A DNA stretch of 64,000 nucleotides from the NCBI GenBank assembly GCA_033064195.1, contig JARBJD010000016.1, positions 248,001 to 312,000 of the forward strand, in the 5' to 3' direction. Every line of letters starts with the position of its first letter. The first letter of the stretch is position 1. The position numbers and the translations under genes are program-made. The notes beneath the pieces are model-generated. The model was not told the origin of the DNA and searched no databases. It saw nothing but the letters and a program-made list of their open reading frames with translations. This DNA is from Blattamonas nauphoetae (Eukaryota > Preaxostyla > Oxymonadida). Below are positions 39,962 through 55,900 of the stretch, in pieces.

Positions 39962-42509
39962 TCAATGATCCTGCGGACTCCTCGCCTCTCTCATTGTCTC
40001 TGGCTTTTCCTCTCTCATTGCCTTTGTCTTCTCCTCTCTCCAATGTTCTTCTTCAGGAACAGCCACAACCACCTGCCTTCCTTTTCGCGTCCTTTTCATC
40101 AGTTCTCGAGACTGCATTTCCTTTTCCATGTTCTTGATCTTCTTCCTTTGCCGATTTATCTCCCTTTTCAACTTCTCCTCCCTTTCCGACGGAGCCACTC
40201 GCGTGGGCCCGGATTCGAAGACACCCGAATAAGCGCCGTGCATCAAGAACGACAGATCTGGTGGGTCGGCTTCGAATGCATCAGGAAGATGGTCTTCCTC
40301 ATCTCCCTCACGCGGCGACGAACCATCAGAATCCTCCGAATGCACGCTGCTCGTCGTTTTTGTGGTCGTAACTTCAATTTGTGTCGGTGGCGGTTGTGGG
40401 GCAGACATCGTGAAGAACGATTGGCCTGGCTTGAGCAATCGGGTTGCCCCGTAAGCCCGCAACACTTCTTCAATCGCAAGTTCCATCGCTGCCAGCACTC
40501 TCTCGTCGATGTGTTCGTGTTGGGCTTGTTCTCCTCTCAAAATTGCCTGCGCACGGAGCTTTATTCGGAGGTTGTGGTTTTCTTCTTCAAGATCTCCAAT
40601 TTCCCCTTCGAGCTGATGGACAAGAGAACGAAGATTCTGCCCTTCCATGTACGACACAGTGCGAATCTCTTTCACCTCTGCCTCGTTCTCCTCCAATCCC
40701 AAATTGTGTCTCTTTTCCAGCAACTCGTCAATAAGTGCCTGTCCTTCTGATGTTGTCTCAGCATGAGCCCACAACTCGTCTCTTTCGGCGGACGTTTGGG
40801 TCAGCTTTTCTCGCAGTTGCCGAAGATCTTGAAGAAGTTGCATGATCTCGTTTTGTTTCTCGTCGAGAACGATTAGTAACTCCTCCTTTTCGTGTTCGCA
40901 TTCACGGAGACCGTATTCTCCTCGTTCCAGGCGCACGACTTTCGTTCGGAGTTGCATGATTTCGAGTTGGTCCTGTTCGTGTCGTTGGAGTTCGATTTCA
41001 ATACTCTTCTCGAGGTCTTTCTTCGCCTCCTCCCATTCTCTCTCTTTTTGTCTCCATTCGTCACGTTCTTCTTCAGCGATTCCGGCTGTGTCTTTGACGT
41101 AGTCGTCGAGCATGGCAGTTGTGTTGAGCATTTGGGAGTCCATCAAATTTGGGTTGTGCATGGGAGTGGTAAGGAGCGACATATTCTCACGAACTGCCTC
41201 CGAATGCTTCAGATTGGTTTGGACACGGTTGAGACGAGCCTTCAGACGCGCGTTCTGATCCTCTGTGAAGAGAGAGTGGGAGAAAGTTGATGGGATAGAA
41301 ATGAATATAGAAGGAAATATGGCGAAGAAATTTGAAAGGTCAGTATACGCATTTGTTTAAGTTTCTGAGGATATGCTTCAGCTTGGTATTCACTCACTTC
41401 CTGACGAAGAACGTCGAGTTCTCTTTTCAGTTTCTGGTTTTCATTTGTCTTTCCGATGATTCGTCGATCTTTCACAGAAATCTCGTCCATCAGTTTGTTG
41501 AGGTTCTCTTCAACGTTGGAAAATAGCATCTTTTCTCGTTCTTCTCGAAGAATCTTTTCATCCTCCACTTTTTCTTTGAGAGTCTTTATTTCGACATCCT
41601 TTGCTTTAATAGTTTCTTGGTTTCGCTTGTTGATCCTCTGAAGTCGTTGTACATCTTCGGTCAACTGCTTGATGGAATCGCTCTGCTTTTCAAGGTTTGT
41701 TTTCACACCTGCCGCGTCGCTCAGCGCATCACCCATTCTTTGCATATCAGCCATATTGTCGTTCAATTGAGCCAATAAATTCTAAGAAAGAAATGATGAG
41801 GGGAATTTACGGACAGTATTTTTCGTTTGGAGCTCCGTTATCTGGCTCGACATTTTGTTCGTCGCAGCTTTGAGTTGTTTGTTCTCTTCCTGGAGTTTTT
41901 GCATACGTTTTCCGGCAGAATCTGATTGTATTCGCATTTGACGGATTTCCTAAAAAGATGAATGGTCAATGACGAAATAGAGGAGACATCTTTGTGTGTA
42001 CTTTGAAGTTCTTCCATTTTCTTCCTTAGGTTTGTAAGTTGCGTATTCAGGAGGCCATTTTCATTTTGAACTCGTTGAAGCTCTTGTTTTTCTGGAGAAT
42101 CAATCGGGAGTGAACAGATGCAGACGTGTGTTGTCATTGCTTTTTCTCTTTAGTTCATTGTAATTTTCTTGCAGCTTCTGTAAAAAAAGTGAAAATAGGA
42201 AGTGATTAAGGCAAACATTGAATTGTTCGACTTGGTCTGCTCGAAGAAAGTTCATAAATCTGAATGACGATGAGAACGCGCGCAATCATACTCCATCAAG
42301 GCCTGAGTAATGTTAAAGAGGTGAATCAGGTTTTCTCCAGTTGCAGATGCATCACTAGGTTCCACATAGAAAGTCTTAAACAAGTTCACAAAATCTCCGA
42401 TGTCCTGTTCGTCGGAATTGAGGAGTGTGTCGACTCCAACACTTTCTACAACATTCCAATCCACTGCTGCTGTTTTTGGTGCTGGAAATTGATCGTTGTC
42501 GTCGTCCAT
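39962..42509 (-). CDS. CEP290: CEP290-like coiled-coil protein (short form)
   Basis: Seven exons: 42509-42292, 42259-42217, 42177-42126, 42091-41988, 41949-41815, 41781-41349 and 41262-39962. Introns of 32-86 bp keep frame; 761 aa. CEP290 organises the ciliary transition zone and links to centriolar satellites. The N-terminus ends in ENLIHLFNITQALME, matching human CEP290 ENVIHLFRITQSLM, preceded by an acidic leader with a DWNVV block. Nearly continuous coiled coil follows. A later block (LEEENHNLRIKLRAQA...RGEQA) also recalls CEP290. The C-terminus has a Thr/Ser-rich break (IEVTTTKTTSSV) then a basic segment (KREINRQRKKIKNMEKEM). At under a third of the human length it either covers only the N-terminal portion or is a reduced orthologue. 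It presumably acts at basal bodies of a flagellate. Confidence 0.65.
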
Positions 42510-42595
42510 TGTCTCTTTGAGTCAAATTGGCACTTCTATTTGAGTTGAGATGAAAATGTAGGGTGGATCGAATTCAAACCAATCGATCAGAACAC
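42510..42595. promoter_or_regulatory. 86-bp bidirectional start-to-start spacer
   Basis: Lies between the start codons of the CEP290-like gene (minus) and separase (plus). Both promoters must be here or within coding sequence. No consensus element recognised. Confidence 0.4.
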
Positions 42596-45500
42596 ATGAA
42601 TACATCCCTGCCACAAATTGAACTACACAGACAAGGACAAAAATCTTCCATTTCGCTTAATTCATCCCTTAAAATGCAAATTCCACCATCTAAAACGTCA
42701 AAAAGCACTTTCATCGATATGCCTCTCATCAAGGAGCATTTATACAATCTTTCCTCACTGAAACACAGATTCGACCTGAAAAACCGATCTTGGTGGACAC
42801 ATCCAGTCAAACCTTTCCTTAGCGAATGCAACAATGGTTCTGCGAGTGATGTGAGAGATATCAAAATTGATCTCGACGAGCTTAAAGTTCCCTTCGAATT
42901 ATTTGATACTACCACAATTGCTCAACTTTGTGAAACCGATCCACGGGTGTGTGACTTGCTTTCATTATCTTCTGATGACGAAAACAGGCAAGACTGTCCC
43001 ACACAGTTTGTCAATGAAATACAACGTGGATTTGCTTTTTTCACATCAGATATCCTACAGTTTTGTAATGAATCATCAGACTGTCGATATTACCTCGCAT
43101 TTCTTTTGTACAGCCGAGCATCGTTTTACGAAGGATTTAGTCGACAACAACCGCCACAGGCCACTCGAGTCGACTTGTCGATTAGAGACTGTACGACAGC
43201 CTTACGAATACTACATTTTTGTGAAGATAAACCCGGCGTTACCAAAGGCATCTACTCTTTTCATGACTTTGAGGAGTTGAAAGCCCTCCTCTTCGGGCAA
43301 CTCGGCCAATCTCTTCGACATTATGATCTTTCTCGTTCAAGCATCCTCGATCGAAAGCATGGGTTGGTCATTGACGATCCCATCTCCCACTTGCAACGAG
43401 AGGAGGTGCAAACATTATCAGAACACACAAATCTTGTCCAACACTGTTTTCTGGAAGCTTTGAAATGTCTTGATTCTGCTCTCAATCGATCCACTCATCG
43501 CACTTTCCAGCATCTCTCGTCCATTTTCGTCCTTTTGGCACATACCATTATTCCATATGGGAAGCTTTGCGACAATCTTCACCAATGTCTTTGGGCATGT
43601 GAGATTTGGTCTCGCCTCAGTCCCCCTCTCATGATCAACGGACTCTCGCGAAAAACACCAATTTGGCTGGAAAGGAATGAAGCAGAAGCGGACGACCGAA
43701 ATGGTTTGTTGTTCTCTCATCTCTCACATTTTCAGTTGAACTCCATCTTCTTGGACATCTGTCTGCGAAACTGCAAGCAGGATGTCTTCTGACAGATTCT
43801 GAATTCGACACACTGGCATCATTTCAATTGGAGTCGGTGAAAAGGATGCTTCCGTTGCATCTTCTGCCATACTCCACAGACAGACAAATACGAAGCTACT
43901 ATTCACATGTGGATCAACCACCTCAAGAACTTCGGCAGGCGCTTCTGGACACTCCACTCCCACTTCATCTCTCAATCAACTCGCAAGAGAACGAACCAGG
44001 GAATCCAAAACAGGATCAGTCAATGAACGGGGAACAACCAACATCGACTATCCTTCACAAACTCAAAGGCAATGCACCGCGTCTCTTTGTGAGAGGGCTC
44101 TGCTTTGTTTGGGGTCAGATGAAAATTCTGGAAGCCAAACTGTACGCCATCCAAGGAAAATGGCGAGAAGCGATCACGTCAACAGAAGAAGCGATCAGTT
44201 ATTTCGACTTTCTCTTCACAATCCCACATGACCGAAGAAGTCAACCGATACCATTGTCTCGTCAGGATCAGAAACAGACTGTCGTTGCATGTCCTGTCTG
44301 GACAGATATCATCGACGTTGCTCTGACGAGATCGATGCTTTGTGAATGTTATTCGTTCAAGGGAAAGGTGTTCAGACTCAATGGAATGCCGATCGAGGCA
44401 GAGTCGGCACTTCGGAAGCAATTATCGTTGCTAGTCAAATTCATTCCGACGCCAAATGATGAAAACCCACCACCACCATCCACCCCAAATTCGTTTTCTT
44501 CACTTCTTAACGCTTGTTTCTCGACCAAGGGCAAAACTGTTCTCTTTCCACGCTCACCATCAGCACCTCTTTGTATTGTCAACACCACATTTGACTTCCT
44601 CATCCAATTCGGGAGACTCTCAATTGAAACGGCAGACTGGAAGCATGAAGAATGGGTACATCAGAATTTTGCGGAAGCCTTGGCAGTCCTTGCTCGACTT
44701 CCTGTGACTAAACTGGCAGCGGTCATTCTCGAGAGAATCGAGCTTGCTACGAAACGAAATGAATACACAGCTGTTCTTCATCTGATTGAGTATCTGGAGA
44801 CACTTCTGGAGGTTCAGACTCCATCACAAAAAATCCCGTTTCGAGCAGAACTGGAGAAGATCACTGCCATTCACACCTCGCCGCTTGATGAGAGCTCTGA
44901 AGGGATGGAAGTCCTGTCGAAGCTCCCCAATTCCGAAACCTACAGGTCTTACTTTCAAGCATTCATCACGCAATGTCTCAGCCCGAACAGGTTCTCATTC
45001 ATACCCATTCAAGCATTTCATTTCCTCCTTGTCTCCACTCTCCACTGTCTTCGCCGTCCTGTCCCGCTTCCTCCGACCTTCATGCAATTCGTCACACAAT
45101 CTCAATCAGACGATCCTGGGCCAACAGAAACCCCAGCCCACAATCGCCCTGACCCAACATGCTTCATAACTCCGAAGACAGACCGAAGACTGATAGAACG
45201 AACACCGACAAAGAACACGCCAGCTGAAGCATCACGGACACCGACGTTGATTGGATTGATGGATGGACGGCCTGTTGTCGGAGCTTCTCAACAACGTGTC
45301 TGTCGGCCAGAGACAAAGTTCGATCATCAGGCTTTGAAGACAGTTTACGAATTACTGTATAGTCTTGTGGTGACAATTTTATCTTTCCAACAAGACAACA
45401 TCCGGAACCTGTTTTTGAGTGACGAAAACAAGGGCATTTCAACAACAAACATACTATCGTTCTGTGGGTTGAAGAATACAACAACAATTCGGTCGTCGTT

Positions 45501-48288
45501 CCATCTGCAGCTGTCACCCGTCATCATCTCTGTATTCAGATGGTCCATCCATTTGGGTTATAAACCAGAATTGATTAGTAATTTGCTCCAATCAGCGAGA
45601 AGCACGACACACAATTTCTGGTCGATCACCAACAACAAACAGATTTGCCTCGCTCCGAAGCAGATGTCAGAATTGTTGATGTTGTTCTCTGTGGGGTTGA
45701 TCCAGCAACTTCCAAATGGAGACGAATTCGAGAAGATCTGGGTGGCAGAATCCGCCCAACGCGACGACAGAATAACAGAAATCCGCCGATTTCTCTCATT
45801 AGCCTACACACTGAGCGGGATGAATGGAGGAGGCGATTCTCTGCACAGGAACATCAGTGCCTTGAATGCATTCGTCTGGGGAAAGGACAATCCATGGCGG
45901 ACATCGTTCTTCATGTTTGACTCGATCTCCTCAGCTGATCGTCACACGATGCTGTCGATGCTGAAGTCGCATCTATCGAAGAATCAATCGCAGCCAGAGA
46001 CTGTGACTGCGACCGACAAACCAAAGAGAAATCCAATGTGGTCAGAAGTTGGGAAGGAAGATTTGGAAGTGATCTATCAATTGAACTCGTTTCACGTGGA
46101 CACTGTAAAGCAAAGGCCGTCAAATCACAATGAACCGGTCCAATCTTCTGATTCTCTGATCGAATCAATCGTCGGGGTATTTCGACAGCGAATGCAGAAC
46201 ATCCCTCCAACGTTCGTTCCAACCTGTCTGACAGTCGTTCCATTCATCCATTCGACTCTCTGCCTGTCGATGATCCCAGTCACATCGTTTCCGGATCCGT
46301 TCATCAGTCTTCATCTCATCAAAAAGACCATTTTGAGTGACGATGAAGGACTCTCAGAAGAACGTGATGATGACCACCTCAAAGCGGAAGAAATTAAGGT
46401 GAAAAATCGATGTGTGGATGGTCGATTCCAAACCAAACGATCCTTTTCGATGCCTCCTCAGTTCCGCTCTCGTTCCACCCCTCCCCGGATGACAACCCCC
46501 CCAATCTCCACTCCGACCGCCACTCCTCGTGTTGTCCGCTTCACCGACGATGTCCCAAGCGCAATCGCAACCCCACCTCCACGCACACCCAAACCAAAAA
46601 CACCAAAAAAGCAGACTCCACAGAAAACACGAACAACAACCCCGACTCGCGGGAAACAGAATGGAACCCTGCTGAATCTGATGCCTCCTATTGAATGGCC
46701 TCCCGAAGGAGACAAGGCGACGAATTTGCTCGTCCCCACTCCTGTTCGTGCTGGTGGTCGTGTTTGATTCGCAGAGAGCCTCGATCCCGATGACGACCCT
46801 TTCAGTTTCAACCCAGTCCCCAAAACGAACAATGCACTCCTGTCGCCCAAACTTCCCACTCCGCGATCAACTCCGAGATTGCGGCCGAGATCACCAGCGC
46901 GATTGGCAGCTCGATCACCTGTGATTGTGCTCAGAGATGATTCCGATTCGGATTCAGATTCAGATTCAGATTCAGCTTCGGATTCAGAATATGAATTATC
47001 GTCACCAGAAATGAGACTTGCATCACCAACAGAACTGAGAATGAATGCACAAACACCATTCGTACCAATGACAGACGATGAGATCTTTACGTGGATGAAT
47101 GATGGAAAGGACCTAGGAATTGATGTGAATCGGAATGGATGGATCGGAGAGATCACAAAGGAACTTCATCGCATTCTGAACGAAGACGACGTCGTCCTGA
47201 AACATCAAAACGCGCTTTGGAACTATGGACGGTGGGATCTTCGCTCGCAGCTCGACAGAGACATGGAAGTACTCTGCATCCGACTCAGCCGCGTCATCAG
47301 ACGATGTGGAGCGGAGTTGGATTGGGCGAAGCAGAAGTCTTCGGAGGGAGAAGAGGAGTCGGTGATGTTGCGAGATGATGATGGAGAATGCGGTAGGAGT
47401 GAAGAGGTTGTGATTGGGCAGAAGAGGAGCTTGTCTGTAATTCCGAGAAATGAAACACCAAACACACCTCGACGAACGATGTTCCGTTTTTCGACACCAA
47501 GTCCAAAACTTGAGAGGATTGAACACGACGAAGATTCACCATTGGTCATACTCTTCCTCTCACCCGAACTCATCTCCTTCCCGTGGGAAAACACGCGTCA
47601 ACTCCAGCACAGGCCAGTCACAAGAATGACCAGTCTGTCCGCGTTTCTCACTCGCCTCCAACAACTCGAACAGACAACAACGACTCCTCTCTTCTCATCT
47701 CTTCCTACTCACCCACTCAACGAGGGAGTCAATCCTCAAAGCGTCTGCTGTATCGTCAATCCAGATCGAAATCTGAATAACTGGTCTCAACTCATCCAAC
47801 CACATTTGTTGCCGAGCTGGACGCGTCACATCGACGAACGACCAACTCGTGAGCAATTTGAATCACTTCTCCAGAACCACGATATTTATTTGTGCTGTGG
47901 GCATGGAGGTGGACAGCATCTCTATTCGAGGAATCATCTCTCTCGCCATGCGAGATTGCCGATCATGATGATGATGGGTTGCAGCAGCGGACGGAGGGCA
48001 TTTGATGGAGAATATGATGCGTGGGGGTACGTGGATGTGTGTGAGCAGTCGAATGCGCCTGCAATTCTCGGCAATCTTTGGGATGTTACTGATCGAGATG
48101 AAAATCAACTTGTTGTAGAACTTCTGGAAAGGTGGTTGGGGAACGATCAGGGAAAAAGGAAGTCCCTCCAACAATGTCTGACTCACGCAAGGCAGAAGTG
48201 TACCGCAAAGTATCTTATTGGGGCAGCGGCGGTGACGTATGGACTCCCGATTTTTGCGGCGAATACAGGACTTAACCATTTTCCTTGA
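42596..48288 (+). CDS. ESPL1: separase (peptidase C50)
   Basis: Three exons, 42596-43783, 43834-46747 and 46775-48288, give about 1871 aa, near animal separase length. Separase cuts the cohesin kleisin at anaphase and releases paired centrioles. The C-terminal CD-clan protease is unmistakable: DIYLCCGHGGGQHL with catalytic His1744 and LPIMMMMGCSSGRRAFDGEY with catalytic Cys1770, then APAILGNLWDVTDRDENQLV. Upstream is a helical solenoid (about 1-850). A Pro/Thr-rich basic linker comes next (TPPISTPTATPRVVRF), then an acidic Asp-Ser run. Linkers there hold regulatory and self-cleavage sites in other separases. The second intron is very short (27 bp as modelled; 21 or 18 bp also keep frame) and removes an in-frame TGA. 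The earlier in-frame GTG at 42563 is not used because ATG at 42596 is the first Met. Confidence 0.9.
46939..46988 (+). repeat. hexanucleotide repeat encoding Asp-Ser run
   Basis: About eight units of GATTCN (one diverged to GCTTCG) inside separase exon 3. They encode alternating Asp-Ser and create an acidic, potentially CK2-phosphorylatable stretch before the protease domain. Unit length is a multiple of three, so length changes would preserve frame. Confidence 0.85.
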
Positions 48289-48613
48289 TGGAATTTCTTC
48301 ATTTGCCTCATTCCTGATGATACACGTAGGTTTGAGGCCACATCCATTCGAACAATCATCGATGTTTTCACTTCAACAAACTCTTATTGATTTATCTTTA
48401 AGAAAAAGCAGTCTGCAACTGTTTTCAAATGTTTGGTCATCCTTTCACACTAATGTCCTGCGTGGAGCAGTGATGATGGTTCATTCAATCTGTCGTTGAT
48501 GTTGTTCGAGACATTCAATACCGAGTCAATGAATTATCAAATGAATCAAAGGAAGACAGACAATGGTTGAAATCAAAAAAGAACACCTAAAAGAAGAGTA
48601 AATACGAAACAAA
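48289..48613. other. intergenic, convergent genes
   Basis: 325 bp between separase and SRPK stops. Short plus-strand frame of 86 codons without domain signal; nothing else seen. Confidence 0.4.
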
Positions 48614-52833
<4,220 letters not shown>

Positions 52834-52972
52834 TCATTCGAAGATCACTGATCCTCCCATGATTTGACGTTGAGTTGATCTTGTCTCTTTTCTCTGCTTC
52901 TTATAAAGGTGAAGATGATTGTGAAAGTGTAACAGCACGTGAAATATATGGAAAAGAGAAAGACATTACATC

Positions 52973-55900
52973 TCATTGACGTTGTCTAGTGAACATCTCA
53001 AATCTGGATTGGAGTTGTTGGGTTTGATTCACTTCTGAATGATTCGTTGGAATAACATGAACTGAATGTTGAAGATTCAGTGGAATATATCCATGTTGGT
53101 AAGTTGTTGGAATCGGTGGTTGGTAAGAATGAGCCAGAAGCAGAGTGTCATCCCAACCGCGTTCTTTGAAGGAGAGGATTCTTTGAAGCAGCTGGAGGTC
53201 AGGAATCGAAGAGTGTTCAAAGGAAGACGATATGGCATCAAGAGAAGACTTCCATGTTGATTCCATAACTTTGAGAAGAGTTTTGTGTGGGAGGATGATC
53301 TGCTTGTGTTCTATGAGGATTGATATTGCAGTGTTGAGGAGGTTAGAATTATGGTTTTCAAGAGAAAAGAAAAGCGAGATATTGTTCCAAACAGGCACAA
53401 GGAGTTCGTTAAGTTTGATGAGTTGGTCCTTGTTCCTGAGATCAATCGGGTCGGTGATTTCGCGAAAGGTGATTGATGAGTACGAAAAGATTCGTTGAAT
53501 GATGATGACAGATGAGCTGGCGTCTGATGTTTGGGAAGCCTGTAATGCTTCGAGGAGTTCATTTCGGTTTTGTGAGCAAATTGATCGACGTGAAGGAAAG
53601 AAGAGACGAGGATGAACGAATTGGAGGGGGAGGATTGACTCGATTAAGAAGGGATGTTGCTTGAAATAGAGGGGATTGCAGAGAGTCGACAGAATCATTT
53701 GATTTGATCCGTTTGGAGGTGTTGAATGAAGGTCAAGGAGAGTTTCAATGGTTTCCGAAGTTTGAGGAAGTGGCCGAACGCTTGTCTGGATTTCGTATCG
53801 AGTGGAAGAGAACAGGCGAGAGATATGACCGAACAGTTCAGGATCGAACAGGAGAGAGAGGCTTGCCAAAACTTGGACAGAACTCAACAACCGTGATTGT
53901 GACAGCATTTCAAGGGTCATTTGGGGTTGATTTTCAGAGAGTTTTCCGAGAACATGGAAGATCGCATCATGGAGAGGACGAAGAGCTTCCTGTGAGAGTT
54001 TCATGTCCATCAAAAGGGTGTCGAGAGTTTTCACGAAATGAGTTTGCGATTCTGAAACAAGAACAGTCTGGATGAGCTTGTGTGTATCGTTGAGGAGAAG
54101 ATATAGTCCGCAAAGTGGAATGATCAGTCTGAGACTGTCAAGAGGTTTTTTGTGCTGAGCGCACAAACTGGCCAGGTGTGTTGAGAGTGAAAGAAACGGT
54201 GAGAACATGGAAGGACGGAGATCTTCATCATTCTCTTGGGGTGGGTTGAACAGAGATAATGATAATCTGTCATCTGAGAAGATTTTGAGAACTTGGTTGG
54301 TGTAGAGACAAAAGAGGGACAGAGAGGCAGTCGGATTAGTGTGTTTGGTGTCCTGATATTCTGCAATGAATGACATGACTTGGAGTGTTTTTAAGACACA
54401 TCTCGAAGACGAGTCCCGTTTTGAGATCCGGAGATAGATTTTCATCAGTTCAGTGATGAAAACGTCACTCATGACAGCAAAACGAGGAGGTGGATCTCGT
54501 TGAAAGAAGTTGAAGACGATATCCATCAGTTCAAAGAATTGGATGTGGCTGGCATGATGTTGAGTGCTTGAAAGAGTGGTCAGAAGTGCTTCCTGTCTTT
54601 GTTCGAGACCAGGATGAGAGATATCAAAGAGATTATCGAAGAATGAAACAGCAAAATGAGGCTCGCTTTGGAGGCGATCGAGGAGGATTGTTGTGAACAT
54701 GTTGGTACCTTCGAGCTGGCTGATTGTGAATTGACACTTGGCCTCTGGTTGATCTTCACCATGGTTTGACTGAAGAAGATTGATTTCAAGTCTTCCCTTA
54801 TTCTTCTCCAAAATCGACAGAAAATCGCTGATACATGCTTTGCGAAGGATGGTCTGGAGTAAATAATGGCTGAGATTCATGATTGATTGGGATAGGTCCC
54901 GTTCAAAAATAGTCTCTCGAATACAATCATCGACTACACTGATGTTGAGTGAACCAGCGAGTCGATGATCAAACTCCGTGAGAAGAATGAGGATATTGAG
55001 AAGTGAGGCGAAGTATGACGAGAACAGACATGCATGACGGCGAAATATGTTCACTTCGCCTGGTTGTTCTTGAGAGAGTTTGAAGGATAGAAGAGGTTGC
55101 AGGCCCCCGTCGAGTACGAATTCGGCAATTTTACTTCGAATTCTGAGTGTTTCTTCATCAAACGAAACCATCAGGAGGAGGAGAAGCTGAAAAATAGACG
55201 TGTTCGTTGCGATGGCTGATACACTCGTCATTTGGTCGAGAAGACAGTTGAGAAAGAGATCCACTGTGCGTGGCTGGATGAATTTCAATTCTTCGTTCAA
55301 TCTGATCAGATCAGCCGAGACTTGGACAATGGATTCTGGATTCTGAGAAATCTCTGCTGGATCGATCAGGTGGGCTTCGATGGTCCTGATTTCTGAACCA
55401 AGTGATTGTTTTCGTTGATGATCTTTACCAATTGTGAGAAGAAATCCTTCGATTGCTTTAAAGAGTGATGTAACCAACCTTGCTGTGGTTTTGGTGGAGT
55501 TCTCCATGCCAGGAGGGCAAGCACCAATTGCTGGCTCTTGAGCTTGGTTGAATGGAACATAAACCAGAAATCTTGACCATCGGTTGAATGAATCGAGGTC
55601 ATTTGGGTGTTGGACAAGTGCTAAGGACTGAATGTGATGGCTGTTTTGGATGGAGTTCAGAAGAGGAGTATTTGCATCACACGTTGGACAAACTACCAGA
55701 TGATCAAGAAACTTCCTGCTTGCATGAAGTTGAATGTTGTGACTTTGCACTTGACAGATTGGTGTGAGGAGGAATGTGAATGACTGTGATGTATCATACG
55801 AGCACTGTCCAACGGGATAATGGAAGACAGGTGATGAGACGATACTATCAAGTACTGTTTCATGTGTTGAAGTAAAATGACAGATGACAGCGACAAATTG

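Noticed and set aside
39965-40750. Plus-strand 261-codon Phe/Leu/Arg-rich frame
   Set aside because: Lies opposite the CEP290-like coiled-coil exon; antisense of Glu/Lys-rich coiled coil gives long Phe/Leu/Ser frames by chance.
46458-47156. Minus-strand 232-codon frame with Ser-Glu repeats
   Set aside because: Antisense of the separase linker and its hexanucleotide repeat; no independent support.
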